Source: Piscinibacter defluvii (GTDB lineage: Bacteria > Pseudomonadota > Gammaproteobacteria > Burkholderiales > Burkholderiaceae_C). Taken from it: a stretch of DNA of 64,000 nucleotides. Shown piece after piece: positions 27,324 to 36,286 of the stretch (within the stretch, counting starts at the first letter, position 1; each line of letters begins with the position of its first letter). A program made the position numbers and the translations under genes. The stretch is from contig NZ_RCHJ01000016.1 in the NCBI RefSeq assembly GCF_004011805.1, forward strand, positions 124,001-188,000, read 5' to 3'. The notes beneath the pieces are model-generated. The model was given only the letters and a program-made list of their open reading frames with translations. It had not been told where the DNA came from and did not search any database.

Positions 27324-28832
27324 ATGAACCACCCCACCCCCGACTGGCACGCCGCCGCGCGTGCCGTGAAGATCGACGGCCGCGCCGTCATCGGCGGCCA
27401 GCGTGTCGCCGCCGCGAACGGCGCCGCCTTCGTCAAGACCTCGCCGATCGACGGCCGCGTGCTCGGCGAGATCGCCCGCGGCGGCGCGGCCGACATCGAT
27501 GCCGCCGTCGCCGCCTCGCGCGCCGCCTTCGCCGACGGCCGCTGGGCCGGCAAGGCCCCGGCCGCGCGCAAGAAGACGCTCCAGCGCTTCGCCGAGAAGA
27601 TCCTCTCGGCCAAGGACGAGCTGGCCGTGCTCGAGACGCTCGACATGGGCAAACCGGTCCAGTACAGCCTGGCCGTCGACGTGGCGGCAGCCGCGCGCAC
27701 CATCGCCTGGTACGCCGAGGCCGTCGACAAGGTCTACGACGAGATCGCGCCGACCCCCGCCTCGGCGCTTGCGCTGATCACGCGCGAGCCGATGGGCGTG
27801 ATCGGCGCCGTCGTGCCCTGGAACTACCCCATGATCATGGCGGCCTGGAAGCTCGGCCCCGCCCTGGCCGCCGGCAACAGCGTGGTGCTCAAGCCGAGCG
27901 AGAAGAGCCCGCTGACCGCGCTGCGCCTGGCCGAGCTGGCGCTCGAGGCCGGACTGCCCGCCGGCGTGTTCAACGTGGTGCCGGGTTACGGCCACGAGGC
28001 CGGCGAGGCGCTCGCGCTGCACATGGACGTGGACGCGATCGGCTTCACCGGCAGCACGCGCGTGGGCCGCAAGATGCTCGAGTACGCCGGGCGCAGCAAC
28101 CTCAAGCGCGTCTACAACGAACTGGGCGGCAAGTCGGCCTTCGTGGTGTTCGACGACTTCGCCGACATCGAACGCGCCGCGAAGACGGTCGCCGGCAGCA
28201 TGTTCTTCAACCAGGGCGAGAGCTGCAACGCGCCCTCGCGCGTGCTGGTGCATGCCCGGGTGGCCGAGCGCTTCCTCGAGATCGTCGCCGCCGAGGCGCC
28301 GAAGTACGCGCCGGGCGACCCGCTGTCGGGCCATGCCGAGATGGGTGCGCTGGTCGACGAGGGCCAGCTGCGCACCGTGCTCGGCTACATCGAGGCCGGG
28401 CGCAGCGAGGGTGCGGCCGTGGTCGCCGGCGGCGCCGCGGCGCGCACCGAGACCGGCGGCTACTACGTCGAGCCGACCGTGTTCGCCGGCGTGCGCAACG
28501 ACATGAAGATCGCCCGCGAGGAGATCTTCGGCCCGGTGATGAGCGTGATCCGCTTCGACAGCGAGGCCGAGGCGGTCCACCTCGCCAACGACTCCAGCTA
28601 CGGCCTGCAGGCGAGCGTCTGGAGCGACAACATCAACCGCGCGCACCGCGTCGCGCGTCAGCTCCGCGCCGGCACCGTGCACGTGAACCAGTACGACGAG
28701 GACGACATCACCGTGCCCTTCGGCGGCTACAAGCAGAGCGGCAACGGGCGCGACAAGAGCCTGCACGCCTTCGACAAGTACACCGAGCTGAAGACCACGT
28801 GGATCCGCATCGACGCGGCCCGGGGAGCGTGA
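27324..28832 (+). CDS. puuC: Gamma-glutamyl-gamma-aminobutyraldehyde dehydrogenase
   Basis: A 502-aa NAD(P)-dependent aldehyde dehydrogenase. PuuC oxidises gamma-glutamyl-gamma-aminobutyraldehyde, and often free 4-aminobutyraldehyde, to the acid. The catalytic cysteine is C301 in NQGESCNAPSR; the general base is in ELGGKS, and cofactor motifs WNYPMIMAAWK and GFTGSTRVG are intact. It would serve both routes made possible by puuB and spuC. The gabT start follows after 1 bp. Confidence 0.9.
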   Translation: MNHPTPDWHAAARAVKIDGRAVIGGQRVAAANGAAFVKTSPIDGRVLGEIARGGAADIDAAVAASRAAFADGRWAGKAPAARKKTLQRFAEKILSAKDELAVLETLDMGKPVQYSLAVDVAAAARTIAWYAEAVDKVYDEIAPTPASALALITREPMGVIGAVVPWNYPMIMAAWKLGPALAAGNSVVLKPSEKSPLTALRLAELALEAGLPAGVFNVVPGYGHEAGEALALHMDVDAIGFTGSTRVGRKMLEYAGRSNLKRVYNELGGKSAFVVFDDFADIERAAKTVAGSMFFNQGESCNAPSRVLVHARVAERFLEIVAAEAPKYAPGDPLSGHAEMGALVDEGQLRTVLGYIEAGRSEGAAVVAGGAAARTETGGYYVEPTVFAGVRNDMKIAREEIFGPVMSVIRFDSEAEAVHLANDSSYGLQASVWSDNINRAHRVARQLRAGTVHVNQYDEDDITVPFGGYKQSGNGRDKSLHAFDKYTELKTTWIRIDAARGA

Positions 28833-28833
28833 C

Positions 28834-30108
28834 ATGAACCATTCGCTGAACGAGCAACTGCAGGCCCGCAAGGCCGCCGCCACCGCACGCGGCGTGGGCG
28901 TGATGGGCACGTTCTTCGCCGACCGGGCGAAGAACGCCGAGCTGTGGGACGTCGAAGGCCGGCGCTACATCGACTTCGCCGGCGGCATCGCGGTGATGAA
29001 CACCGGCCACGGCCACCCGAAGGTGATCGCCGCGATCGAGGAGCAGCTCAAGCGCTTCACCCACACCTGCTGGCAGGTGGTGCCCTACGAGGGCTACGTC
29101 GCGCTGGCCGAGAAGCTCAATGCGCTGACGCCCGGCACGCATGCCAAGAAGACCGCGTTCTTCTCGACCGGCGCCGAAGCCATCGAGAACGCGATCAAGA
29201 TCGCCCGCTACGCCACCCGGCGCTCGGGCGTGATCGCCTTCTCCGGCGCGTTCCACGGCCGCAGCCTGTTCGCGGTGTCGCTGACCGGCAAGGTGGCGCC
29301 CTACAAGGCCGGCTTCGGGCCCTTCCCGGCCGAGGTCTACCACGCGCCCTTCCCCTGCCACTGCGCCAGCCTCGCGGAAGTGAAGAAGGCGGTTCATCAC
29401 CTCTTCAAGGCCGACATCGAGCCCGCGCGCGTGGCCGCGATCGTGTTCGAGCCGGTGCAGGGCGAAGGCGGCTTCAACGTCATCCAGCCCGAGGCGGTGC
29501 GCTGGATCCGCGAGCTCTGCGACGAACACGGCATCGTGATGATCGCCGACGAGATCCAGACCGGCTTCGGCCGCACCGGCACGATGTTCGCGATGGAGCA
29601 GTTCGGCGTGATCCCCGACCTGATGACCATCGCCAAGAGCCTGGCCGGCGGCGTGCCGCTGTCGGCCGTCACCGGCAAGGCGGAGATCATGGACGCGCCG
29701 GCACCCGGCGGCCTCGGCGGCACCTACGCCGGCAACCCGCTGGCCGTCGCCGCGGCGCATGCGGTGATCGACGTGATGCACGAGGAGCAGCTGCCCGCGC
29801 GCGGCCAGCGCCTGGGCGACCGGCTCAAGGTCGTGCTCGAGGCGATGCGCGCCGAGGTGCCGGCCATCGCCGACGTGCGCGGCCTGGGTGCGATGGTGGC
29901 CTGCGAGTTCCGCCGCGCCGACGGCTCGCCCGACGCCGACTTCACCAAGCGCGTGCAGGCGCATGCCCTGCAGCAGGGCCTGATCCTGCTGACCTGCGGC
30001 GTGGATGCGAACGTGCTGCGTTTCCTGTTCCCGCTCACCATCGAGGACACGGTGTTCGACGAGGCGATGCAGATCCTGCGCGCGGCGCTGCGGGCGGCGC
30101 GTTCGTGA
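28834..30108 (+). CDS. gabT: 4-aminobutyrate--2-oxoglutarate transaminase
   Basis: A 424-aa class III aminotransferase that converts GABA to succinate semialdehyde. PLP lysine K268 in TIAKSLAGGVPLS, aspartate motif IADEIQTGFGRTG, and N-terminal FFADRAKNAELWDVEGRRYIDFAGG are all typical of GabT/PuuE. No succinate-semialdehyde dehydrogenase gene is in the window, so the last step must be encoded elsewhere or done by PuuC. The stop overlaps the next GTG start (GTGA). Confidence 0.93.
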   Translation: MNHSLNEQLQARKAAATARGVGVMGTFFADRAKNAELWDVEGRRYIDFAGGIAVMNTGHGHPKVIAAIEEQLKRFTHTCWQVVPYEGYVALAEKLNALTPGTHAKKTAFFSTGAEAIENAIKIARYATRRSGVIAFSGAFHGRSLFAVSLTGKVAPYKAGFGPFPAEVYHAPFPCHCASLAEVKKAVHHLFKADIEPARVAAIVFEPVQGEGGFNVIQPEAVRWIRELCDEHGIVMIADEIQTGFGRTGTMFAMEQFGVIPDLMTIAKSLAGGVPLSAVTGKAEIMDAPAPGGLGGTYAGNPLAVAAAHAVIDVMHEEQLPARGQRLGDRLKVVLEAMRAEVPAIADVRGLGAMVACEFRRADGSPDADFTKRVQAHALQQGLILLTCGVDANVLRFLFPLTIEDTVFDEAMQILRAALRAARS

Positions 30109-31412
30109 GCGAGGAGATCCGGCAGCGCCTCGCCGCGCAGGGCGTGCACACGCTGATCGCGCAGTTCACCGACCTGAACGGCGTCGCCAAGGGCAAGTTC
30201 GTGCCGCTGGCGGAATGGCCGACCCTGCTGGCCACCGGCGCCGGCTTCTCGGGCCCCTCGATCGCCGGCACCGGGCTGCCGCGCATGGGCCCGCGCTCGG
30301 AGTACTACGGCCGCGGCGATGCTGCCACCGCGGTGGCGCTGCCGTGGATGCCGGGGTACGCACGCGTGGTGTGCGACGGCTTCGTCGACGCAGCGCCCTT
30401 CGAGGCCTGCCCGCGCCAGGTGCTGCGGCGCCAGCTCGCGCGCCTGGCCGAGCGCGGCTGGAGCCTGCAGACCGGCATCGAACCCGAGTTCTTCCTGCTG
30501 CGACGCACGCCCGAGGGCCGGCTCGTGCCCGCCGACGAACACGATCGCCTCGACAAGCCCTCCTACGACCTGAAGAGCCTGCCGCGCCGCGCCACCCTGC
30601 TGCACGAGCTGGCCAGCGGGCTGCAGGCCTGCGGCCTCGACGTGTTCCAGGTCGACCACGAGGATGCCCACGGCCAGTACGAGCTGAACTTCCGCCATGC
30701 CGACGCGCTGGCCAGCGCCGACGCGCTGATGCTGTTCAAGCTCGGCGCGCAGGCCATCGCCGAACGACACGGCCTCGTGTTCTCGATGATGCCCAAGCCC
30801 TTCGCCAACCAGCCGGGCAGCGGCATGCATTTCCACGTGTCGCTGTGGCAGGGCACACGCTGCCTGTTCGACGATGCGGCCACGCTGCGCCACTTCGTCG
30901 CCGGCGTGCTGTTGCATTCGGCCGGGCTGGCTGCGCTCGCCGCGCCCACGGTCAATTCGTACAAGCGCCTGGTGGTCGGTGAATCGCTCAGCGGCACGAG
31001 CTGGGCGCCGGCCTCGGTCTCGCACGGGCCGAACAACCGCACCGCGCTGGTCCGCACCCTGCCCGGCCGTTTCGAGTGGCGCCTGCCGGATGCCGCGGCC
31101 AATCCGTATCTCGCCACCGCCGGCCTGATCGCCGCCGGGCTGGACGGCCTGGAGCGCCAGCTCGACCCCGGCCCCGCCGCCGAGGACGACCTGTTCGAGG
31201 CCCCGCCCGCGCGGCTGCGCGAACGCGGCATCGTGCCGCTGCCGCAGAACCTGGCCGAGGCCGCCACGGCGCTGGAGAACGATGCGGTGCTCACGGCAGC
31301 CCTCGGGCCGCTGCTGACGCGCGAGTTCCTCGCCGCGCGCCGCGCCGAATGGGACGAGTACGCCCGCCACGTGAGCGACTGGGAGCTGCGCCGCTATGGC
31401 GAGCGCTTCTGA
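30105..31412 (+). CDS. Second glutamine-synthetase-like ligase (GlnT/PuuA family)
   Basis: A 435-aa protein with the GS fold. The beta-grasp start (HTLIAQFTDLNGVAKGKFVPL) and catalytic segments GIEPEFFLL, DHEDAHGQYELNF and KPFANQPGSGMHFHVSLW are intact. It is only distantly similar to the puuA product and looks like the proteins called type III glutamine synthetase or GlnT. These act on amines other than ammonia in some organisms. Here it probably glutamylates a second amine, perhaps spermidine, cadaverine or an aminoalcohol; the substrate is not readable. It starts with GTG coupled to gabT and overlaps the EamA gene by 17 bp. Confidence 0.78.
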   Translation: MSEEIRQRLAAQGVHTLIAQFTDLNGVAKGKFVPLAEWPTLLATGAGFSGPSIAGTGLPRMGPRSEYYGRGDAATAVALPWMPGYARVVCDGFVDAAPFEACPRQVLRRQLARLAERGWSLQTGIEPEFFLLRRTPEGRLVPADEHDRLDKPSYDLKSLPRRATLLHELASGLQACGLDVFQVDHEDAHGQYELNFRHADALASADALMLFKLGAQAIAERHGLVFSMMPKPFANQPGSGMHFHVSLWQGTRCLFDDAATLRHFVAGVLLHSAGLAALAAPTVNSYKRLVVGESLSGTSWAPASVSHGPNNRTALVRTLPGRFEWRLPDAAANPYLATAGLIAAGLDGLERQLDPGPAAEDDLFEAPPARLRERGIVPLPQNLAEAATALENDAVLTAALGPLLTREFLAARRAEWDEYARHVSDWELRRYGERF

Positions 31413-32319
31413 GGCGCCGCCGGCCCACGCTCACCTGCCCTGGGTCTCGTACGGCTGCCTGGCTGCCAGCATGGCGCTGGTGGGCAGCTACGTCGGCCTG
31501 TCGAAGTGGCTGGTGCTGATCTTCCCGGTGTTCCTGCTCGCCTGGCTGCGCTTCGGCATCGCGGCCGTGGCCATGGCGGGCTGGGTGAGACGTGCGCCGG
31601 GCGAGGCACCGCTGTCGCGCCACGACCGCGGCCTGCTCTTTCTCGAATCCTTCTTCGGCAACTTCCTGTTCTCGGTGTGCATGCTGTTCGGCGTCGCGCT
31701 GACCTCGGCGCTGGCGGCCGGCGTCATCATGGCGGCGCTGCCGGGCGTGGTGGCGCTGCTGTCGTGGCTGTTCCTGCGCGAGCGCATCGCGCCGCGCGTG
31801 CTGGCCGGCATCGCCTGCGCGGTGGGCGGCATCGCGCTGGTGTCGGCCAGCAAGGCGGCCGGCGATGCACCCGGCTCGCTGTGGGGCAACCTGCTGCTGC
31901 TGGGCGCCGTCACCTGCGAGGCGAGCTACGTGGTGATCGGCAAGAAGCTCACCGGGCAGGTGTCGCCCAAGCGCATCAGCGCGCTGATCAACCTGTGGGG
32001 CCTGGCGCTCGTCACGCCCTTCGGGCTGTGGCAGGCGCTGTCGTTCGACTTCGGTGCGGTCGCCCTGTCGCACTGGTGGCTGCTGCTGTTCTACTCGCTC
32101 GCCGCCAGCATGGTGACGGTCTGGCTGTGGATGACTGGGTTGAAGCATGTGCCGGCGGCCTCGGCCGGCGTGTTCACGGTGATGCTGCCGGTCAGCGCCG
32201 CGGCGGTGGGCGTGCTGTTCCTCGGCGAGCGCTTCAGCACCGCGCAGGCGGCAGCGTTCGCGCTCGCGCTGGCCGGCGTGGTGCTGGCCACCTGGCCGGG
32301 GACACGGCGCGACGGCTGA
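31396..32319 (+). CDS. EamA/DMT family permease
   Basis: A 307-aa inner-membrane transporter of the drug/metabolite superfamily with about ten helices in two EamA repeats. The second repeat has the characteristic AASAGVFTVMLPVSAAAVGVLFLGER motif. It is the last gene of the island and overlaps the ligase gene, so it is co-expressed. A role as exporter of excess amine or a pathway product is possible but unproven. Confidence 0.82.
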   Translation: MASASEAPPAHAHLPWVSYGCLAASMALVGSYVGLSKWLVLIFPVFLLAWLRFGIAAVAMAGWVRRAPGEAPLSRHDRGLLFLESFFGNFLFSVCMLFGVALTSALAAGVIMAALPGVVALLSWLFLRERIAPRVLAGIACAVGGIALVSASKAAGDAPGSLWGNLLLLGAVTCEASYVVIGKKLTGQVSPKRISALINLWGLALVTPFGLWQALSFDFGAVALSHWWLLLFYSLAASMVTVWLWMTGLKHVPAASAGVFTVMLPVSAAAVGVLFLGERFSTAQAAAFALALAGVVLATWPGTRRDG

Positions 32320-32355
32320 CGCGCTACCATGCCCCGCACCCGTTGCGGGGAACCC

Positions 32356-35124
32356 ATGGTCGCGCTGCACGCCCTGACGCACCGCTGGCCCGCGCTGAGC
32401 GCGCTGCTCGACGAGGCGCTCGCGCTGCCGCCCGGCGAACGGCCACGCTGGCTCGAGGCGCTCAAGGTCGATGCGGCGCTGCGCGACACGCTGCGCACCT
32501 TGCTCGCGAACTATGCCGAGGTCGAGCACGGCCCGTTCCTCGCCACGCTGCCGCGCCTGGACGCCGCGCCCGGCGCGGGCGCCGGTCCCGCGCCGGGCGC
32601 GCGCATCGGCCCCTACCGCCTGATCGCGGAGCTCGGGCGCGGCGGCATGGGCACCGTCTGGCTGGCCGAGCGGGCCGACGGCGCCTTCGAGCGCAGGGTG
32701 GCGCTCAAGCTGCCGCTGGTGCACCGCCTGCGCCCGGAACTGGCGGCGCGCTTCCTGCGCGAACGCGACATCCTCGCGCGCCTGGAGCATCCGCACATCG
32801 CCCGGCTCTACGACGCCGGGCTGGACGCGGACGGACTGCCCTACCTCGCGCTCGAGCTGGTCGAGGGCGACCCGATCGACGCCCACGCCGACGCACGCCG
32901 GCTCGGCCTGCGCGCGCGCCTGGCGCTGTTCGTCCAGGTGCTGGAGGCGCTCCAGTACGCGCACGCGAACCTGGTGATCCACCGCGATCTCAAGCCGTCC
33001 AACATCCTGGTCGACGCCGCGGGTCAGGTGCGGCTGCTCGACTTCGGCATCGCCAAGCTGCTGGCCGGCCCGGACGCGCCCGAGACCGAGCTGACCCGCG
33101 TGAGCGGCCGCCCCTTGACGCCGGAGTACGCCAGCCCCGAGCAGGTCCGCGGCGAGCCGCTCGGCACGGCCAGCGATCTCTACTCGCTCGGTGTGGTCCT
33201 GCACCGCCTGCTGGCGGGCGCGGCGCCGTACCGCGTCGACCTGCGCTCGGCGGCGCAGTGGGAGCAGGCCGTGCTCGGCGCCGAACCGGTGCGCCCGAGC
33301 GAGGCGATCGACGAGCGCGCGGCCGCGCAGCGCGGCGGCACGCGCAAGGCGCTCGCCCGCGCGCTCGCCGGCGACCTCGACACCATCGTGCTGAAGGCGC
33401 TCGCCAAGGCGCCCGCCGAGCGCTACCCGACCGCCGACGCCTTCGCCGACGACCTGCGCCGCCACCTGGACGGCCGGCCGGTGCAGGCCCGCCCGGCCGC
33501 CTGGACCTACCGGCTGCGCAAGGCCGTGCGGCGCAACCGCCTCGCGGTGGGGGCGGCCGGCGCCGTCGCGGCCGCCCTGCTGGCGGGCAGCGCGGCCGCG
33601 CTGTGGCAGGCCCGCATCGCCGCCGAGGAGGCGCGCAGCGCAAGGGCCCAGGGCGCGCGGGCCGAAGAGGTGAAGCGCTTCGTGGTGTCGATCTTCGAGG
33701 ATGCCAGCCCCTACGGCGGCGCGGGGCGCGCGGTCACGGCCGTCGAACTGCTGCGCCAGGCGCGCGCGCGGCTCGAGGCCACGCCGGTCCGCGATGCCGC
33801 CACGCAGGTCGAGCTGCGCACCACGATCGGCAACAGCCTGCGGGCGGTGGGCGACTACCCGAGCTCGTTCGAAGTGCTGCGCGAGGCCGCCGCGCTCGCC
33901 ACCCGGCAGCTGGGTCCGCTCGAGCCGGCGCGGCTCGACGCCCAGCTCGCCCTCGGCTGGAGCGCCGTCCTGCTCGGTGAACTGGCCGCCGCGCAGGCCG
34001 CGCTCGACGACGCGGAACGCGGTCGGCGGGCGCGCGGCGAGTCGGCCGCGCTGAGCAAGGTGCTGATCGCGCAGTCCGAACTCGTCAAGGACCGGGGCGA
34101 CACCACGCGGGCACTGGCGCTGGCCGAGCAGGCGCTGCAGGAGGCCGAGGCCCATGCGGCGCGCACCGGAGACACGCTGCCGGTGATCGATGCGCTGGTG
34201 GCCCTGTGCAACCGACTGCGGGGGCTCGGCCGGCCGGGCATGCTCGCGCCGGCACAGCGCGCCCGTGCGCTGGCGCTGGCGGCCTTCGGCGACCGGCCCA
34301 CCGACCAGGCACTGGACGCCCGACGCGTGCACGCCAGCGCACAGATCGCCGAAGGTGACCGTGCCGCCGGCGTGGCCGAGATGCGGGCCATCGTGCGCGA
34401 GCGCACCCGGCTCTCCGGCGAGGGGCACCACGCCGTCGCCGTGGCGCTGCGCGAGATCGGCACGGCGCTGCTGCTGGCCGGCGACCCGTCCGGCGCGGCG
34501 GCCGAATGGCAGGAAGCGCTGCGCCTGACGCGCGCGCAGAGCGACGGCCGACCCAACCCGGAGATCGCGAACACCGCCTACAACCTGGGGGTCGTGCTGG
34601 CGGCCGCGCGCCGACCGGCGGACGCGCTGGTCCAGTTCCGCGCCGCCGCCGCGATGCACCGGGAACTCGCCAGCCCGCAGCACCCGGTCGCGCTGCTCGC
34701 GCGCTGCGGCGAGGCCGACATGCTGCTCGCGCTGGGGCGCGTCGACGCGGCCGAGGCGGTGCTCGACGCGCTCGCCCCGCAGCTCGGCGACGATGCCCAT
34801 GTGCGGGCCGTCTACCGCTGGCGCCTGGGCCAGCTGCGCAGCGCGCAGGGCCGGCATGCGCAGGCGCTGGAGCTGCTGAGCGCCACGGCGGCGCACTTCG
34901 ACGGCGGCTCGCCCCGCCATGCATCGGCAAGCCGGCACAGCCTCGGCCGCGCGCTGCTGGCCGCCGGCCGGGCGCACGACGCCCACGAGGCACTGAACAT
35001 CGCCCGCGCCCGGCTCGAGCCCGAGCAGCCCGACGGATCACCCGACCTGGCGGACATCGCCGCCGACATCGCGCGGGCCCGGCAGGCGATGACCGCCGCC
35101 GCGCCGCCCGCGCCGGTACGCTGA
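32356..35124 (+). CDS. Membrane Ser/Thr protein kinase with TPR-like C-terminal region
   Basis: A 922-aa Hanks-type kinase. A short N-terminal helical segment leads to the kinase domain at about residues 85-370: glycine loop LGRGGMGTV (about 92-100), catalytic HRDLKPSN (about 209), DFG (about 229) and SPEQ (about 259). A single membrane segment follows (about 396-418). The rest (about 430-915) is helical repeats of TPR type, probably a protein-interaction or sensor surface outside the membrane. This layout is common in Burkholderiales and Xanthomonadales. I prefer the ATG at 32356-32358 (GGGGA upstream) to one nine codons earlier. No phosphatase partner is adjacent. Confidence 0.85.
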   Translation: MVALHALTHRWPALSALLDEALALPPGERPRWLEALKVDAALRDTLRTLLANYAEVEHGPFLATLPRLDAAPGAGAGPAPGARIGPYRLIAELGRGGMGTVWLAERADGAFERRVALKLPLVHRLRPELAARFLRERDILARLEHPHIARLYDAGLDADGLPYLALELVEGDPIDAHADARRLGLRARLALFVQVLEALQYAHANLVIHRDLKPSNILVDAAGQVRLLDFGIAKLLAGPDAPETELTRVSGRPLTPEYASPEQVRGEPLGTASDLYSLGVVLHRLLAGAAPYRVDLRSAAQWEQAVLGAEPVRPSEAIDERAAAQRGGTRKALARALAGDLDTIVLKALAKAPAERYPTADAFADDLRRHLDGRPVQARPAAWTYRLRKAVRRNRLAVGAAGAVAAALLAGSAAALWQARIAAEEARSARAQGARAEEVKRFVVSIFEDASPYGGAGRAVTAVELLRQARARLEATPVRDAATQVELRTTIGNSLRAVGDYPSSFEVLREAAALATRQLGPLEPARLDAQLALGWSAVLLGELAAAQAALDDAERGRRARGESAALSKVLIAQSELVKDRGDTTRALALAEQALQEAEAHAARTGDTLPVIDALVALCNRLRGLGRPGMLAPAQRARALALAAFGDRPTDQALDARRVHASAQIAEGDRAAGVAEMRAIVRERTRLSGEGHHAVAVALREIGTALLLAGDPSGAAAEWQEALRLTRAQSDGRPNPEIANTAYNLGVVLAAARRPADALVQFRAAAAMHRELASPQHPVALLARCGEADMLLALGRVDAAEAVLDALAPQLGDDAHVRAVYRWRLGQLRSAQGRHAQALELLSATAAHFDGGSPRHASASRHSLGRALLAAGRAHDAHEALNIARARLEPEQPDGSPDLADIAADIARARQAMTAAAPPAPVR

Positions 35125-35132
35125 CGCCGTCC

Positions 35133-36158
35133 TCAACCCGGCGTGGACGCGCCGAGCGCCTCGGGCGCGGAGTCCGGCGCCGGATGGCGCCGCGCCTGCG
35201 CCGCGAGGCCGGCCACCACCGCGGGCGGCTGCTCCTTCAGGCGGTGGTCCGACCACACCTGGCGCCAGCGCCGCGCGCCCGGCTGCCCGTTCCACAGGCC
35301 CAGCATGTGGCGCGCCGCGCGCGGCCAGGGCTCGCCCTCGCGCTGCATGCGCTCCATGTACTCGACCATCGCCGCCTCGACCGACTCGCGCGAACGCGGC
35401 TCGGGTTCGGCAGCGAGGAAGCGCGCGTCCCAGTCGGCCATCAGCCAGGGGTGGTGGTAGGCCTCGCGGCCGACCATCACGCCGTCGAGCGACTGCAGCT
35501 GCTCGGCGATCTGCGCGTCGCTGGTGATGCCGCCGTTGAGCACCACGGTCAGCGCCGGGAAGTCCTGCTTGAGCCGCCGCACCACCTCGTAGCGCAGCGG
35601 CGGGATCTCGCGGTTCTGCTTCGGGCTCAGCCCCTGCAGCCAGGCATTGCGGGCATGCACGATGAACACGGCGCAGCCGGCCGCGGCCACCGTGCCGACG
35701 AAATCGCGCACGAAACCGTAGTCCTCGCCGCGGTCGATGCCGATGCGGTGCTTCACCGTCACGGGAACAGTCACCACATCGCGCATCGCCTTCACGCCAT
35801 CGGCCACCAGCGCCGGCTCGGCCATAAGGCAGGCGCCGAAGGCACCACGCTGCACACGCTCGCTCGGGCAGCCGCAGTTCAGGTTGATCTCGTCGTAGCC
35901 CCAGCGCTCGCCGAGCCGCGCCGCCTGCGCCAGGTCGGCCGGTTCGCTGCCGCCGAGCTGCAGCGCGAGCGGGTGCTCGGCCTCGTCGTGGTCGAGATGC
36001 CTCGGCACGTCGCCATGCAGCAGCGCGCCGGTGGTCACCATCTCGGTGTAGAGCCGCGTGCCCCGCGTGATGAGGCGGTGGAAGTAGCGGCAGTGGCGGT
36101 CGGTCCAGTCCATCATCGGCGCCACGCTCAGGCGCCATGCGCTATGTGATTGATTCAC
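35133..36158 (-). CDS. dusA: tRNA-dihydrouridine synthase A, 5' end replaced by an element
   Basis: A 341-aa flavoenzyme that reduces uridines in the tRNA D-loop (U20/U20a). DusA hallmarks are present: [18 protein letters not shown], the NLNCGCPSERVQ segment with the catalytic cysteine, and HARNAW. Codons upstream of the conserved W-R-L-S lie in the inserted element, which has supplied a new start: a GTG at 36156-36158 giving MNQSHSA before WRLSV, with an AAGAGAG possible ribosome site. The enzyme therefore remains full-length. Its original 5' end is found 10.1 kb away at 46219-46274. The promoter now comes from element DNA between 36159 and 36286. Confidence 0.9.
   Translation of the reverse strand: MNQSHSAWRLSVAPMMDWTDRHCRYFHRLITRGTRLYTEMVTTGALLHGDVPRHLDHDEAEHPLALQLGGSEPADLAQAARLGERWGYDEINLNCGCPSERVQRGAFGACLMAEPALVADGVKAMRDVVTVPVTVKHRIGIDRGEDYGFVRDFVGTVAAAGCAVFIVHARNAWLQGLSPKQNREIPPLRYEVVRRLKQDFPALTVVLNGGITSDAQIAEQLQSLDGVMVGREAYHHPWLMADWDARFLAAEPEPRSRESVEAAMVEYMERMQREGEPWPRAARHMLGLWNGQPGARRWRQVWSDHRLKEQPPAVVAGLAAQARRHPAPDSAPEALGASTPG
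36109..36137. repeat. Attachment site att-left inside dusA
   Basis: This 29-bp stretch of dusA coding sequence (encoding [10 protein letters not shown] on the minus strand) is repeated at 46219-46247 with 27 of 29 bases identical. It marks the left junction of the element. Mismatches are at 36123 and 36129. The dusA 5' end is an established target for a family of tyrosine integrases. Confidence 0.9.
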
Positions 36159-36195
36159 AAGCGTTTTCTCTCTTGAAGTCGTAACAGAAATGGCC

Positions 36196-36227
36196 CGTGT
36201 GCACGAAACGGTGCACACGAGGTGCAC
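36196..36227. promoter_or_regulatory. Helically spaced GTGCAC cluster beside the integrase
   Basis: GTGCAC occurs at 36199-36204, 36211-36216 and 36222-36227, spaced 12 and 11 bp, about one helical turn. The first two are the inner parts of a 9-bp inverted repeat, CGTGTGCAC-N6-GTGCACACG. The cluster lies between the dusA and int starts, so it could be integrase arm sites or an operator for int and dusA. Confidence 0.45.
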
Positions 36228-36286
36228 ATGCGGTGGTTAAATGGGCGACGGGACAGACACAAACCGCCGCACACGAGACGCACACC

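Noticed and set aside
31291-34986. A 1231-codon open frame on the minus strand opposite the kinase gene
   Set aside because: It is antisense to a kinase with all catalytic motifs, has low-complexity Arg/Gln/Ala-rich composition, and is a by-product of high GC third positions.
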